64,000 nt of DNA, from the NCBI RefSeq assembly GCF_009796805.1, contig NZ_CP047029.1, positions 3,238,001-3,302,000 of the forward strand. The letters run 5' to 3'. Positions 18,519 to 26,768 of the stretch are shown here, in pieces. The position numbers and the translations under genes were made by a program. The stretch is from Algibacter sp. L1A34. Lineage in GTDB: Bacteria; Bacteroidota; Bacteroidia; Flavobacteriales; Flavobacteriaceae. The stretch's first letter is position 1. Each line of letters begins with the position of its first letter. The notes under the pieces are model-generated. The model was not told where the DNA came from, did not search any database, and saw nothing but the letters and a program-made list of their open reading frames with translations.

Positions 18519-18944
18519 ATGAAAATTGGAGTAATAATAGTGTTTGATAATAACGCTGTAGATATTGAAAAAGGTTTATTTGATGGCTTGTTTGGTTTTC
18601 GTAGTGATGTTCACTTATGTTTAGTAAACAATGGCAGTAGAGATGATACTCTGGATAAATTAGAAATGTTAATTGATACGTCGGGATTAGATTGCACTTT
18701 AATAGATATTAAGCAAAATAAAGGAGTGAATTTTGCGATAAAGGCAGGTGCTAGATATTTTTTTAGCCAAAATAAGTTGAAATATTTTGGATATTCTACC
18801 ACCTCAAATGTAAGAGCAACAAACGATTTGTTCTCATTAATGAATGAAATTGAAAATTTTTTAAAAACAATGATTAATTATAAAGTGGATAAGTCGCAAA
18901 GTACAAGTCCAATTAAACCGGTGTTTTTTAAAATTCAGAAATAA
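18519..18944 (+). CDS. Short GT2-like protein lacking the DxD motif, likely non-catalytic
   Basis: 141 residues starting five bases after the receiver/GT2 fusion. It aligns by eye with the first half of that GT2 domain: HLCLVNNGSRDDTL matches HLCFVNDGSKDDTL, NKGVNFAIKAG matches NGGKAEAVRLG, and YFGYSTTSNVR matches YIGFLDADLST. The metal-binding DAD is therefore replaced by TTS (about 94-96) and the NDGS aspartate is N38. The acceptor half of the fold is missing. It is either a decayed duplicate or a retained regulatory subunit; the open frame, tight spacing and clean stop favour an expressed protein. No DxD means transferase activity is unlikely. Confidence 0.7.
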   Translation: MKIGVIIVFDNNAVDIEKGLFDGLFGFRSDVHLCLVNNGSRDDTLDKLEMLIDTSGLDCTLIDIKQNKGVNFAIKAGARYFFSQNKLKYFGYSTTSNVRATNDLFSLMNEIENFLKTMINYKVDKSQSTSPIKPVFFKIQK

Positions 18945-19023
18945 CAAACAATTAAATATCGCTTGTAAAGCATCGTGATATTTAACTTGTGAAAGCACGC
19001 ATAACCTAACTTATGTTGTTACT

Positions 19024-19064
19024 AAAAAACGTTGAAATCCTCCCCAGATTTTAGCGTTTTTTTT
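19024..19064 (+). terminator. Terminator after the receiver/GT2 operon
   Basis: A long stem: 19024-19039 pairs with about 19047-19062 with two G-U pairs and a CUCCCCA loop, followed by more T residues. A weaker hairpin (TTAAATATC at 18952 with GATATTTAA at 18977) lies just before it. Confidence 0.82.
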
Positions 19065-19167
19065 ATTCTAAATTTTGTCAAATCACTTTGCGATTAATGC
19101 GGTAATTCTTTTAGTAATCTTAATATTATTGCCAATAAGTACTTTGTCTGTTTTGTTTGATATGAAA

Positions 19168-20175
19168 TTAACCACCAATCGTAATCATACTACGGTTATT
19201 GTTATGCAATTTAGGCTCTTGTAACTTCTTTAAAGTATCCATACCACCTCGCACTTTAAATTTAGCTTGTACCGCTTTTTGTATAATAGGTTCTATGTTT
19301 TTCCCTTCTCTCAAGCTTGTTAGTAAATCCGATTCTCCAGAAGAAAATAAACAGTTTTTTAATTGTCCGTTGGCTGTTAAACGCAATCTGTTACAAGAAT
19401 CGCAAAAGGGATTGGTAACCGAACTAATCACTGCAAAACTACCTTTATAACCTCTTATTTTGTAGTTTTTAGATGTATCATTTGGAGCATCGATTAAGCG
19501 TTCAATTTCTTCTTCGGAAAAGGAAGCGTTAACTAAATGCATCACATCGGCATAAGATACCATTTTGCTCATATCCCATTTATTGCCATCAAAAGGCATA
19601 AATTCTATAAACCGAACAGAAATTGGTAAATCTTTGGTGAAATGAATGAAATCGATAATTTCATCTTCATTAAAATCTTTCATTAAAACGGCGTTCAATT
19701 TCACATTAAAACCTTCTTTTACTAGAAGTAGAATGTTGTTATAAACTTTCGTGAATTGATCACGACGGGTAATATGTTTAAATTTTTCCGCATCTAAAGA
19801 ATCTAAACTCACGTTGATTTTTTTAACGCCATGTTTTTTAAGAATATCAATATATTTATCGATAATTACAGCATTAGAGGTAATTGATAATTCCACAGGA
19901 AGTGATGCCAAACGTTCTAAAATAACAGGAATATCTTTTCTTATTAACGGTTCGCCACCTGTAAGTCTAATTTTTGTAACACCATGTTTTACAAAGGTTT
20001 TAGCAATGTCATAGATTTCCTCATAAGTCATTAAATGGCTTTTTGGAGAAAGAGGAACACCTTCGGCAGGCATGCAGTATGAGCATCGTAAATTGCAACG
20101 CTCAATTAACGAAATTCGTAAATATGCGTGATCTCTACCGTGTAAATCTTGTAATACGGGGATTTCGTTTTTCAT
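19168..20175 (-). CDS. moaA: GTP 3',8-cyclase MoaA (molybdenum cofactor step 1)
   Basis: 335 residues, usual length. Radical-SAM enzyme that, with MoaC, turns GTP into cyclic pyranopterin monophosphate in the cytoplasm. The N-terminal iron-sulfur motif is C27-x3-C31-x2-C34 (ERCNLRCSYC), LTGGEPL follows near 68, and the C-terminal cluster has CDSC then C after 13 residues (LKNC). The chain ends in ITIGG, the conserved double glycine tail needed for activity. It is the last gene of the molybdenum-cofactor operon, 63 bases after moaCB. Confidence 0.96.
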   Translation of the reverse strand: MKNEIPVLQDLHGRDHAYLRISLIERCNLRCSYCMPAEGVPLSPKSHLMTYEEIYDIAKTFVKHGVTKIRLTGGEPLIRKDIPVILERLASLPVELSITSNAVIIDKYIDILKKHGVKKINVSLDSLDAEKFKHITRRDQFTKVYNNILLLVKEGFNVKLNAVLMKDFNEDEIIDFIHFTKDLPISVRFIEFMPFDGNKWDMSKMVSYADVMHLVNASFSEEEIERLIDAPNDTSKNYKIRGYKGSFAVISSVTNPFCDSCNRLRLTANGQLKNCLFSSGESDLLTSLREGKNIEPIIQKAVQAKFKVRGGMDTLKKLQEPKLHNNNRSMITIGG

Positions 20176-20238
20176 TACTATTCTTTTAATTTATTCTATA
20201 TTTTCACGTTTAAAAAACCAGAAGTAATCTTTTACTAA

Positions 20239-21150
20239 CTAATCGTGTCTTGCACCTTTCAAAATCCTGAAACTATGCAAAACAGCAGGGAAAATGGCAT
20301 CCATAGATTCCTTGGCTCCATTGGTTGAACCTGGTAAAGCTAAAATCAAAGTATCTTTTATTGTTCCTGCAACACTGCGCGAAAGCATAGAAAATGGTGT
20401 ACGATCTTGCCCATAATTTCTAATAGCTTCTTCAATACCCGGAATACGTCTATCAAGCAAAGGAATTAAAGCTTCTGGAGTAACATCACGTCCCGAAAGC
20501 CCTGTGCCACCGGTGTATATTACCATATCGATACCTTGTGCTTCAAAATGTTTAGCTTTATTTTGAATGTCATCAATTTCATCTGGAATAATAACGTATT
20601 CTGCAATTTTCACATCGCAAGATTCTAATTTTGAAATAATTGCTTTTCCTGCTTTATCTTCTTTATGCCCTGCCGAAATAGTATCGGAACACACCACAAC
20701 AGCAGCTTTTAAATCTTTTCTAAAACGATCTCTAAAATCCGATTTTCCGCCTTTTTTCTCTAATAATTTAATAGCATGAATTTCAATGCCTTTATCAATA
20801 GGCTTCAGCATGTCGTACATATTTAGTGCAACAACACTTGCGCCATGCATCGCTTCAACTTCAACACCTGTTTTATAAATAGTTTTTACTGTGAAAAGCA
20901 CCGTGATTTCTAGTCCGTTAATTTCGTATTCTACACCTGTAAATTCAATAGGTAAAGGATGACAATCAGGTAAAATATCCGGCGTTCGTTTTACACCCAA
21001 CAGCCCGGCAGCTTTGCTCATCGCAAAAACATGACCTTTAGGTACGGTATCGTTTTTAATAGCTTCTATAGTTTCGGGTTTACTTACTTTTACCACAGCT
21101 TGAGCAGTTGCGGTACGTAAAGTTGTGCTTTTATGGGTGATGTCTACCAT
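20239..21150 (-). CDS. moaCB: MoaC-MoaB fusion, bifunctional molybdenum cofactor protein
   Basis: 303 residues. Residues 1 to 150 are MoaC (cyclic pyranopterin monophosphate synthase), with CHPLPIEF, VEVEAMHGASVVALNMYDMLKP. Residues 150 to 303 are MoaB/MogA-like (molybdopterin adenylyltransferase), with VVCSDTISAG, IYTGGTGLSGRDVTPEAL and ALPGSTNGAKE. The fusion joins early and late steps of one pathway in one chain and is known in Bacteroidota. It sits between moaE and moaA in the same operon. Confidence 0.93.
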   Translation of the reverse strand: MVDITHKSTTLRTATAQAVVKVSKPETIEAIKNDTVPKGHVFAMSKAAGLLGVKRTPDILPDCHPLPIEFTGVEYEINGLEITVLFTVKTIYKTGVEVEAMHGASVVALNMYDMLKPIDKGIEIHAIKLLEKKGGKSDFRDRFRKDLKAAVVVCSDTISAGHKEDKAGKAIISKLESCDVKIAEYVIIPDEIDDIQNKAKHFEAQGIDMVIYTGGTGLSGRDVTPEALIPLLDRRIPGIEEAIRNYGQDRTPFSMLSRSVAGTIKDTLILALPGSTNGAKESMDAIFPAVLHSFRILKGARHD

Positions 21151-21237
21151 TGTATTGTTATGTGTTTAACTGAAATTTGCGTAAAGCATTTAGTTTATTA
21201 GGGGTTTTTCAATTTAATTCTTTCGCTATAAAATATA

Positions 21238-21681
21238 TTATGAATTCACTTTCCATTGATGTGTTTCATCTTCAAAAATTTCTTTTCCAAAAACAGGAAC
21301 GTCTGCTTTAATCGCTTCAACAATAAACTCTAAAGCTTTAAAAACCACTTTTCGTCTTGGAGAAGATACAAATACAAAGAGGCAGATCTCACCTGCTTTT
21401 ACAGTTCCTAAACTGTGATAAATATGCATGCAGGTTAAGTCGAATTTTTCAAAAGCCAATTCTCTAACTTCATGAAATTTAGCGTTGGCCATCTCTTCGT
21501 ATGCTGTATATTCTATAGCGGCCACCGTTTTATTATCGATAACATCGGCACGTACTTGGCCTAAAAATATATTATGTGCACCAATGCTCGTTTTGGTTTG
21601 ATGTTTAGCAATTGAATTTCCGATAAATTCGGATGAAATTGCGCCTTGTTGAAATACGTTTTTTGATTTTTTAGGTTCCAT
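21238..21681 (-). CDS. moaE: Molybdopterin synthase large subunit MoaE
   Basis: 147 residues. With thiocarboxylated MoaD it adds the dithiolene sulfurs to precursor Z. Family features include FLGQVRAD, ALEFIVEAIKADVPVFGKE with the catalytic lysine of the VFGKE motif, and SSPRRK near 107. It lies 11 bases after moeB and 87 bases before moaCB on the same strand. Confidence 0.94.
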   Translation of the reverse strand: MEPKKSKNVFQQGAISSEFIGNSIAKHQTKTSIGAHNIFLGQVRADVIDNKTVAAIEYTAYEEMANAKFHEVRELAFEKFDLTCMHIYHSLGTVKAGEICLFVFVSSPRRKVVFKALEFIVEAIKADVPVFGKEIFEDETHQWKVNS

Positions 21682-21692
21682 ATGTTTGTTTT

Positions 21693-22775
21693 TTAGACTG
21701 TTTTAGTTTTTAAAGTTTCTATGAGTTCTAAAGCTCCTTCTTTTAAACTAAAACAATTATTAATTCCATTGTTTTTCAAAATTGAAACGGCTTTTTTACT
21801 GCGCATTCCCGATTTGCAAAACAAGTAATTCTCTTTTTTTGAATCTATTGTATTTAAGTTGTTCCCTAATTGAGATAAAGGAAGGTTTATCACATTTAGA
21901 CTTTTAATTTTAGGTGTCTCATGTGTTTCACGAACATCGATAAATTGAATATTTTCTTTATTTAATATCCTTTTAATTGAAATTGTTTCGTTCTCGAATT
22001 CACAATTGAAATTAAATATTTTAGATTGAAAGTTATCTTTTTTATCTAAAACCGTTTGAATAACAGTTTCATTTCTTTTTATTTTTAAGGTCGAAGTTTG
22101 ATAAGTTAAGGCATTGTAAAACAGAATTTTTCCTGAAAGCACGTTGCCTATGCCTAAAATAATCTTTAAAACTTCGTTGGCTTGCATAGTGCCGATAATA
22201 CCAGGAAGGACACCTAAAACTCCAGTTTCCGAACAATTAGGAACGCTATCTTTCTCCGGTGGATTTGCAAATAAGCAACGGTAACTTGGCCCGTTTTGAT
22301 AGTTAAATACCGAAACCTGACCTTCGAATTTATAAATAGCTCCAAATACCAATGGTTTGTTGGTTATTACGCAAGCATCGTTAACTAAGTATCTGGTTTC
22401 AAAATTATCAGATCCATCAACTATAATGTCGTAGTTTTTAAATAAACTTAAGGCGTTTTTATAAGTCAGTTTTTTAGGAAATGCTTTTATAGAAACGGTA
22501 TCGTTTAAATCTTCTAAACGTTGTTTTGCAGCAATAGCTTTGTTGATTCCTAGAGTTGATTTTCCGAATAAAACTTGGCGTTGCAAATTAGATAATTCTA
22601 CCACATCAAAATCTATAATCCCAATTGTCCCAATTCCTGCAGCCGCTAAATATTGTAAAATAGGGCAACCCAAACCACCAGCGCCAATAACTAAAACCTT
22701 GGCTTGGTTTAGTTTATTTTGACCTGTTTTTCCTATTTCAGAAAGGGTGATATGCCGGTTGTATCTGCTGCTCAT
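21693..22775 (-). CDS. moeB: MoeB/ThiF-type adenylyltransferase with C-terminal rhodanese domain
   Basis: 360 residues. The E1-like domain (1 to about 245) has the ATP loop GAGGLGCPILQYLAAAG, IDFDVVELSNLQRQ and the substrate-site segment NCSETGVLGVLPG. It adenylates the C-terminal glycine of MoaD. The rhodanese domain (about 270 to 360) keeps its active cysteine in FCKSGMRSKKA and can deliver sulfur, so one protein may activate and sulfurise MoaD. Of the two CxxC zinc pairs seen in E. coli MoeB neither is obvious here. It lies 45 bases after moaD. Confidence 0.92.
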   Translation of the reverse strand: MSSRYNRHITLSEIGKTGQNKLNQAKVLVIGAGGLGCPILQYLAAAGIGTIGIIDFDVVELSNLQRQVLFGKSTLGINKAIAAKQRLEDLNDTVSIKAFPKKLTYKNALSLFKNYDIIVDGSDNFETRYLVNDACVITNKPLVFGAIYKFEGQVSVFNYQNGPSYRCLFANPPEKDSVPNCSETGVLGVLPGIIGTMQANEVLKIILGIGNVLSGKILFYNALTYQTSTLKIKRNETVIQTVLDKKDNFQSKIFNFNCEFENETISIKRILNKENIQFIDVRETHETPKIKSLNVINLPLSQLGNNLNTIDSKKENYLFCKSGMRSKKAVSILKNNGINNCFSLKEGALELIETLKTKTV

Positions 22776-22820
22776 TAACTTATTTTATTTTGAAAAAAAT
22801 TTATACTAAAACTTAAATAA

Positions 22821-23054
22821 TTATCCACCAGCAAATGGAGGCAATAATGCAATATCTGCACCTGTTATTTCTGTGTTTCCCGAAACCAATTCTTGATTTT
22901 GAGCCACTTGAAAATCTTTGTGTTTTAAGTTTTCATATTTTGAATACAATACCTTTAAAAGTTCAGAAACGTCACCTCCTAAAAACTCAATTAACTCTTC
23001 ATTAACCTGAGTAACTTCAGCAATTTGTCCAAAATATTTTATGCTTATTTGCAT
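22821..23054 (-). CDS. moaD: Molybdopterin synthase small subunit MoaD
   Basis: 77 residues, ubiquitin-like fold, ending in LLPPFAGG. The terminal Gly-Gly is the site of adenylation and thiocarboxylation. Its start overlaps the end of mobA by ten bases, showing tight coupling. Confidence 0.94.
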   Translation of the reverse strand: MQISIKYFGQIAEVTQVNEELIEFLGGDVSELLKVLYSKYENLKHKDFQVAQNQELVSGNTEITGADIALLPPFAGG

Positions 23055-23623
23055 GCTTTTAGTTGTTTTAATTCGTCTTTAGTATTTACGTTTGTTGTAA
23101 ACTGATTTTCATTGTCTTCAATTGAAACACTCTTAACTTTACATTGATTTATAGCAAACTGTAACTTGCGTTCACCTTTGTTTAGAAGGTTTATAAAAGT
23201 TGTTTCGCAAGACTTATTATATAAAGCAATTAGCGGCATTTTTTGTCCTTTACTTTCTATTTGAATAACTTCTGATGTTTTATCAATACCTAAAATTAAT
23301 CGATTTAAAATATTGGCATTTATTAAGGGAATGTCGCAACTTAAAACCAAATTGTACTCGGTTTTAGATGCTTTTAAACCTGAATAAATTCCCGCTAAAG
23401 GTCCTGTGTTTTCAATAATATCGTCTATTCTTTTTAAACCAAATACATCATAATCTGTATTATTTGAAACAATTATTATTTTGGAAACTAATGGTTTTAA
23501 AGCATCGATGCTATGTTGTATAAACGATTTATCATTCAACATTAAAAAACCTTTGTCCGTACCCATTCTAGAGCTTTTTCCTCCTGCTAGAATAATACCC
23601 GATATGTTTTTTTTATCTATCAT
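23045..23623 (-). CDS. mobA: Molybdenum cofactor guanylyltransferase MobA
   Basis: 192 residues from ATG 23623. A longer frame begins with GTG at 23647 but would run into the preceding gene; the ATG one base after that gene's stop fits better. Features: GIILAGGKSSRMGTDKG nucleotide-binding loop, LSCDIPLIN metal-binding aspartate. It links GMP to molybdopterin to give the MGD form used by nitrate reductases of the DMSO reductase family. MGD synthesis therefore implies such an enzyme elsewhere in the genome. Confidence 0.92.
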   Translation of the reverse strand: MIDKKNISGIILAGGKSSRMGTDKGFLMLNDKSFIQHSIDALKPLVSKIIIVSNNTDYDVFGLKRIDDIIENTGPLAGIYSGLKASKTEYNLVLSCDIPLINANILNRLILGIDKTSEVIQIESKGQKMPLIALYNKSCETTFINLLNKGERKLQFAINQCKVKSVSIEDNENQFTTNVNTKDELKQLKACK

Positions 23624-23624
23624 A

Positions 23625-24365
23625 TTATGTGAAAAATAATTTGCCACAGGCCATAATTAAAACAAAAGCTAAAATATAGCGCAACTGCATGTTGTTAATT
23701 TTTTTACTTCCATAATATCCACCTAGAATACCACCGATTAACGCAATGGCTACTAATAAAAATGATTCTTTTTCAATGGTTACACCACTATATAATTGAC
23801 CAACCAAACCTGATGCTGAATTCACCCAAATAAATAATGCCGAAACAGCTGCTGCTTCCTTCATTTTACCCCAATGGAATAATAGAATTACCGGGCTTAA
23901 AATGATGCCACCACCAATACCAATTAGTCCTGAGAAAAAACCAATAGTGCCACCGAAAAGCAATCCTTTCCAGAGCTTAATTTCTTTTATGTTATCGCTT
24001 TCTTTTCCAAAAACATTCAGCATTTTAAGTATGGCGAAAATCAATAAAACAGCTAATATTTTTTTATAGATAGAAGCATCAATTTCAATAGTTCCTCCTA
24101 AAAAAGCGAATGGAATAGAGGTGATTGCAAAAGCTAGAAATAGTTTTTTATTAAAAAATCCAGCTTTATAATAATAATAAAATGATATACCTGCTACAAA
24201 TATATTAAGCAGTAGAGCAGTGGGTTTCATGGTTTCTGGAGCAAACGAAAATATTGCCATTAATGCTAAATAACCGCTAGCGCCACCATGGCCTACACTG
24301 GAGTACAGAAAGGATATAATGGGCAAAATAATTAAAAACAAGGTTATGTTTTCGGTTTGTAGCAT
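23625..24365 (-). CDS. TauE/SafE-family membrane permease
   Basis: 246 residues, about seven to eight membrane helices, with the family motif SVGHGGASGYLALMAIF at the N terminus and the internal repeat LIGIGGGIILSPVILL. TauE/SafE proteins are implicated in sulfite or sulfur-anion export. Its place inside the cofactor operon, between mobA and the ModE-like gene, suggests an oxyanion role tied to molybdenum or sulfur supply, but the substrate is unknown. No ModABC molybdate importer is in the window. Confidence 0.85.
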   Translation of the reverse strand: MLQTENITLFLIILPIISFLYSSVGHGGASGYLALMAIFSFAPETMKPTALLLNIFVAGISFYYYYKAGFFNKKLFLAFAITSIPFAFLGGTIEIDASIYKKILAVLLIFAILKMLNVFGKESDNIKEIKLWKGLLFGGTIGFFSGLIGIGGGIILSPVILLFHWGKMKEAAAVSALFIWVNSASGLVGQLYSGVTIEKESFLLVAIALIGGILGGYYGSKKINNMQLRYILAFVLIMACGKLFFT

Positions 24366-24374
24366 GTTAAACTT

Positions 24375-24713
24375 TTATAGCTCTTCGAGTTTTATTAATT
24401 GTTCGTCTAAAAAGTTCCAGCAGTTTTGGTTTATTTCATCGAAAACGGAAATTAATTTTTTGCCGTAATCGGTAAGTTCCGCACCACCACCACCTTTTCC
24501 GCCAGTGCTATTTATGGTTACTGGTTTTTTAGCCGATTTGTTAACTGAATCTATTAAACCCCATGCTTTTTTGTATGATAAACCTAAAGTTTTCGCAGCT
24601 TTAGATAAAGAACCTTCTGTTTCAATGGCTTTTAATAATTGCACACGACCTTCACCCAAAAGCACATGGTTTTCGGCTTCTATCCAAATTCGACTTTTAA
24701 TTTTATAGCTCAT
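24375..24713 (-). CDS. ModE-type winged-helix regulator without a molybdate-binding domain
   Basis: 112 residues, corresponding to the ModE N-terminal DNA-binding domain: LGEGRVQLLKAIETEGSLSKAAKTLGLSYKKAWGLID, followed by GGKGGGGAELTDYGKKL. The C-terminal molybdate-binding (TOBE) domains of full ModE are absent, so any metal sensing must be indirect. It is one base after moeA and ten bases before the permease gene, so it is probably controlled with the genes it may regulate. Confidence 0.88.
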   Translation of the reverse strand: MSYKIKSRIWIEAENHVLLGEGRVQLLKAIETEGSLSKAAKTLGLSYKKAWGLIDSVNKSAKKPVTINSTGGKGGGGAELTDYGKKLISVFDEINQNCWNFLDEQLIKLEEL

Positions 24714-24714
24714 A

Positions 24715-25896
24715 TTATATGGGTAAAATTATAGTTTCAACTGTTTTGCCTATAGTTATTTCTTGTTCGTTTTCATCCATAAATACTAAAGCATTTGCTA
24801 AAGCAAAAGTTTGTTGCATAGCCGAACTTTGTCCTTCTAAAATTTCAACTTCACCTTTATTGTAAATGGCTTTTAAAAATTGAGCTCTATCACCTTTTTT
24901 TATAAAGTTTGTTATCGATTTGGCGTCTACTCGTTCTAGTTCTAAGGCATCACGATTCATCATGTTTTGCAAAGCGATGTATACATAAATGTAAAAACAT
25001 GTTAATGCTGCTGCAGGGTTTCCTGGTAAAGCAAAAACTTGAGTGCTTCCTTTTTTTCCGTAGAATAATGGTTTTCCTGGTTTTTGTTTTACTTTATAAA
25101 ATAGCTCTTCAACGTGTAATTCTGTTAAGGCTCTGCCAACAAAATCGTAATCACCAACCGATATACCACCTGTTATAATAACAAGATCATTCTCGTTAAT
25201 GGCCTCTTTTAATTTGGTTACCGTTTGGCCATAATTATCAGATACATTATATAAATTAACATCGTAGAATTTTAAATTGTACAATGCGCTCAAAAGCATT
25301 TTTGAATTGCTTTCGTAAATTTTCCCGTAGCTTAAATCGTTTCCAGGTTCTATTAATTCGTTACCTGTTGTTATAATAGCTATCGCTGGTTTTTTGTAAA
25401 CCGCAACAGTTCCAATACCTAAAGATGCTAAAAACCCAATAGCTGCGGGTGTTAGTTTTGTACCTTCTTTTAAAGCTAAATCCCCTTGTTTAACTTGTTC
25501 GCCTAGCGGACGGATATTTTGATTTAAAGATGTTGAGCCTTCAATATGAATAAACGTTTTTTCGATCTTAACCTTTTCTTGCATAACTACCGCATTTGCA
25601 GAATTAGGTACCGCAGCTCCAGTAAATATGCGCACGGCTTCTCCTGGTTTTAATATAGGTTGGTGTTTATCGCCTGCCTGAATTTCACCTATTAAGAGGT
25701 AAGTTGCACCATTATGTAAGTTTAAAGCGTAACCATCCATTGCGGATTGGTTAAAAGGCGGCATATTTATAGGAGACTTCACAGCTTTAGAGAGGATATA
25801 ACCTCCTGCTTTTTCTACCGTTTTTACGGTAGTTTTCATTAAAGGCTTGGTGTTTTGTTTAACTGTAGAAATGGCTTGTTCTATGGAAATCATCAT
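24715..25896 (-). CDS. moeA: Molybdopterin molybdotransferase MoeA
   Basis: 393 residues, usual size. Inserts molybdate into adenylated molybdopterin. Features: PPFNQSAMDGYAL, IFTGAAVPNSANAVVMQE, TGGISVGDYDF and KQKPGKPLFYG, PGNPAAALTC. First gene of the nine-gene cofactor operon, with an exact -7 box upstream. Translation may begin at either of the two adjacent ATG codons at 25896 or 25893. Confidence 0.94.
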   Translation of the reverse strand: MMISIEQAISTVKQNTKPLMKTTVKTVEKAGGYILSKAVKSPINMPPFNQSAMDGYALNLHNGATYLLIGEIQAGDKHQPILKPGEAVRIFTGAAVPNSANAVVMQEKVKIEKTFIHIEGSTSLNQNIRPLGEQVKQGDLALKEGTKLTPAAIGFLASLGIGTVAVYKKPAIAIITTGNELIEPGNDLSYGKIYESNSKMLLSALYNLKFYDVNLYNVSDNYGQTVTKLKEAINENDLVIITGGISVGDYDFVGRALTELHVEELFYKVKQKPGKPLFYGKKGSTQVFALPGNPAAALTCFYIYVYIALQNMMNRDALELERVDAKSITNFIKKGDRAQFLKAIYNKGEVEILEGQSSAMQQTFALANALVFMDENEQEITIGKTVETIILPI

Positions 25897-25915
25897 AAAT
25901 ATCGTTATGTATTGG

Positions 25916-25923
25916 CAAATATA
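25916..25923 (-). promoter_or_regulatory. -7 box for the molybdenum-cofactor operon
   Basis: On the minus strand TATATTTG is followed by CC, an exact match to TAnnTTTG, about 20 bases upstream of moeA. The divergent nrfH gene begins 247 bases away. Confidence 0.5.
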
Positions 25924-26142
25924 ACGAATTTAATTTTTTATTTTAACTTTATTATAACATGATATTTGTCATTAATTTTTATAAAATAATACTACATTTT
26001 TGCTAAATAATTAAAAGACTTGATGTTAGTTTTGTTTGAAATAATAAAAAAACGTATTTTTAACAGAATATTAAGATTTGAATTGAAGAACATTTAAAAG
26101 AGGTAAAAGGCAGCTTATTAATAAACTTGATAATTTATACTT

Positions 26143-26742
26143 GTGAATATCCAAAACAAATTATTACCAAATAAAAAATCTAGATGGCGTACAATAGCGG
26201 TTTTTTTTATTGCTATTATTACAGGTTTAGGTTTGTTTATGACAAAAGAAGCTGAACTAGTTTCCTATATGTCCGATGATCCTTTAGCTTGTGTAAACTG
26301 CCATGTAATGACGCCAGTTTATAATAGCTGGATGCATAGTTCTCATAGGCAATGGGCTTCCTGTAACGATTGCCATGTGCCACATAATAACATATTTAAT
26401 AAGTACTATTTTAAAGCGAAGGATGGTTTATTTCATGCATCGGTTTTTACTTTAAGAGCAGAACCCGAAGTAATGTTTATGAGAGAGGAATCTCAAGAAG
26501 TGGTTCAAAATAACTGTATTCGTTGCCATGTGCAACAAGTTACTCAAGTAAAGTATGATGGTTATATAGAAGATCATGCTAAAAATAGAACAGAAAGACA
26601 ATGCTGGTCATGTCACCAAGAAGTACCACATGGTACAGTTCATGGCATTTCAACAATTAAAAGTAATATTTCGCCACTACCAACCGATAAAGAAGAAGCT
26701 GTAATACCAAGCTGGTTGGAGAAAGAAATGGAAACCAAATAG
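26143..26742 (+). CDS. nrfH: NrfH-like tetraheme cytochrome c, quinol dehydrogenase
   Basis: 199 residues starting at GTG. One N-terminal membrane helix (TIAVFFIAIITGLGLFM) anchors a periplasmic domain with four heme c sites: CVNCH, CNDCH, CIRCH and CWSCH. NrfH takes electrons from menaquinol and gives them to NrfA. The gene is 26 bases before nrfA. A GTG start is unusual here, but no in-frame ATG precedes the membrane helix. Confidence 0.93.
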   Translation: MNIQNKLLPNKKSRWRTIAVFFIAIITGLGLFMTKEAELVSYMSDDPLACVNCHVMTPVYNSWMHSSHRQWASCNDCHVPHNNIFNKYYFKAKDGLFHASVFTLRAEPEVMFMREESQEVVQNNCIRCHVQQVTQVKYDGYIEDHAKNRTERQCWSCHQEVPHGTVHGISTIKSNISPLPTDKEEAVIPSWLEKEMETK

Positions 26743-26768
26743 ATTATTAAAATAATTATACTTAATAC

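Noticed and set aside
18519-18944. Idea that the GT2-like half is a frameshifted tail of the preceding fusion
   Set aside because: It repeats the N-terminal half of the GT2 fold and does not continue its C terminus, and it has its own ATG after the preceding stop.
23624-23647. Upstream extension of mobA with a GTG start
   Set aside because: It overlaps the preceding gene by 23 bases, while ATG 23623 sits one base after that gene's stop and fits the family.
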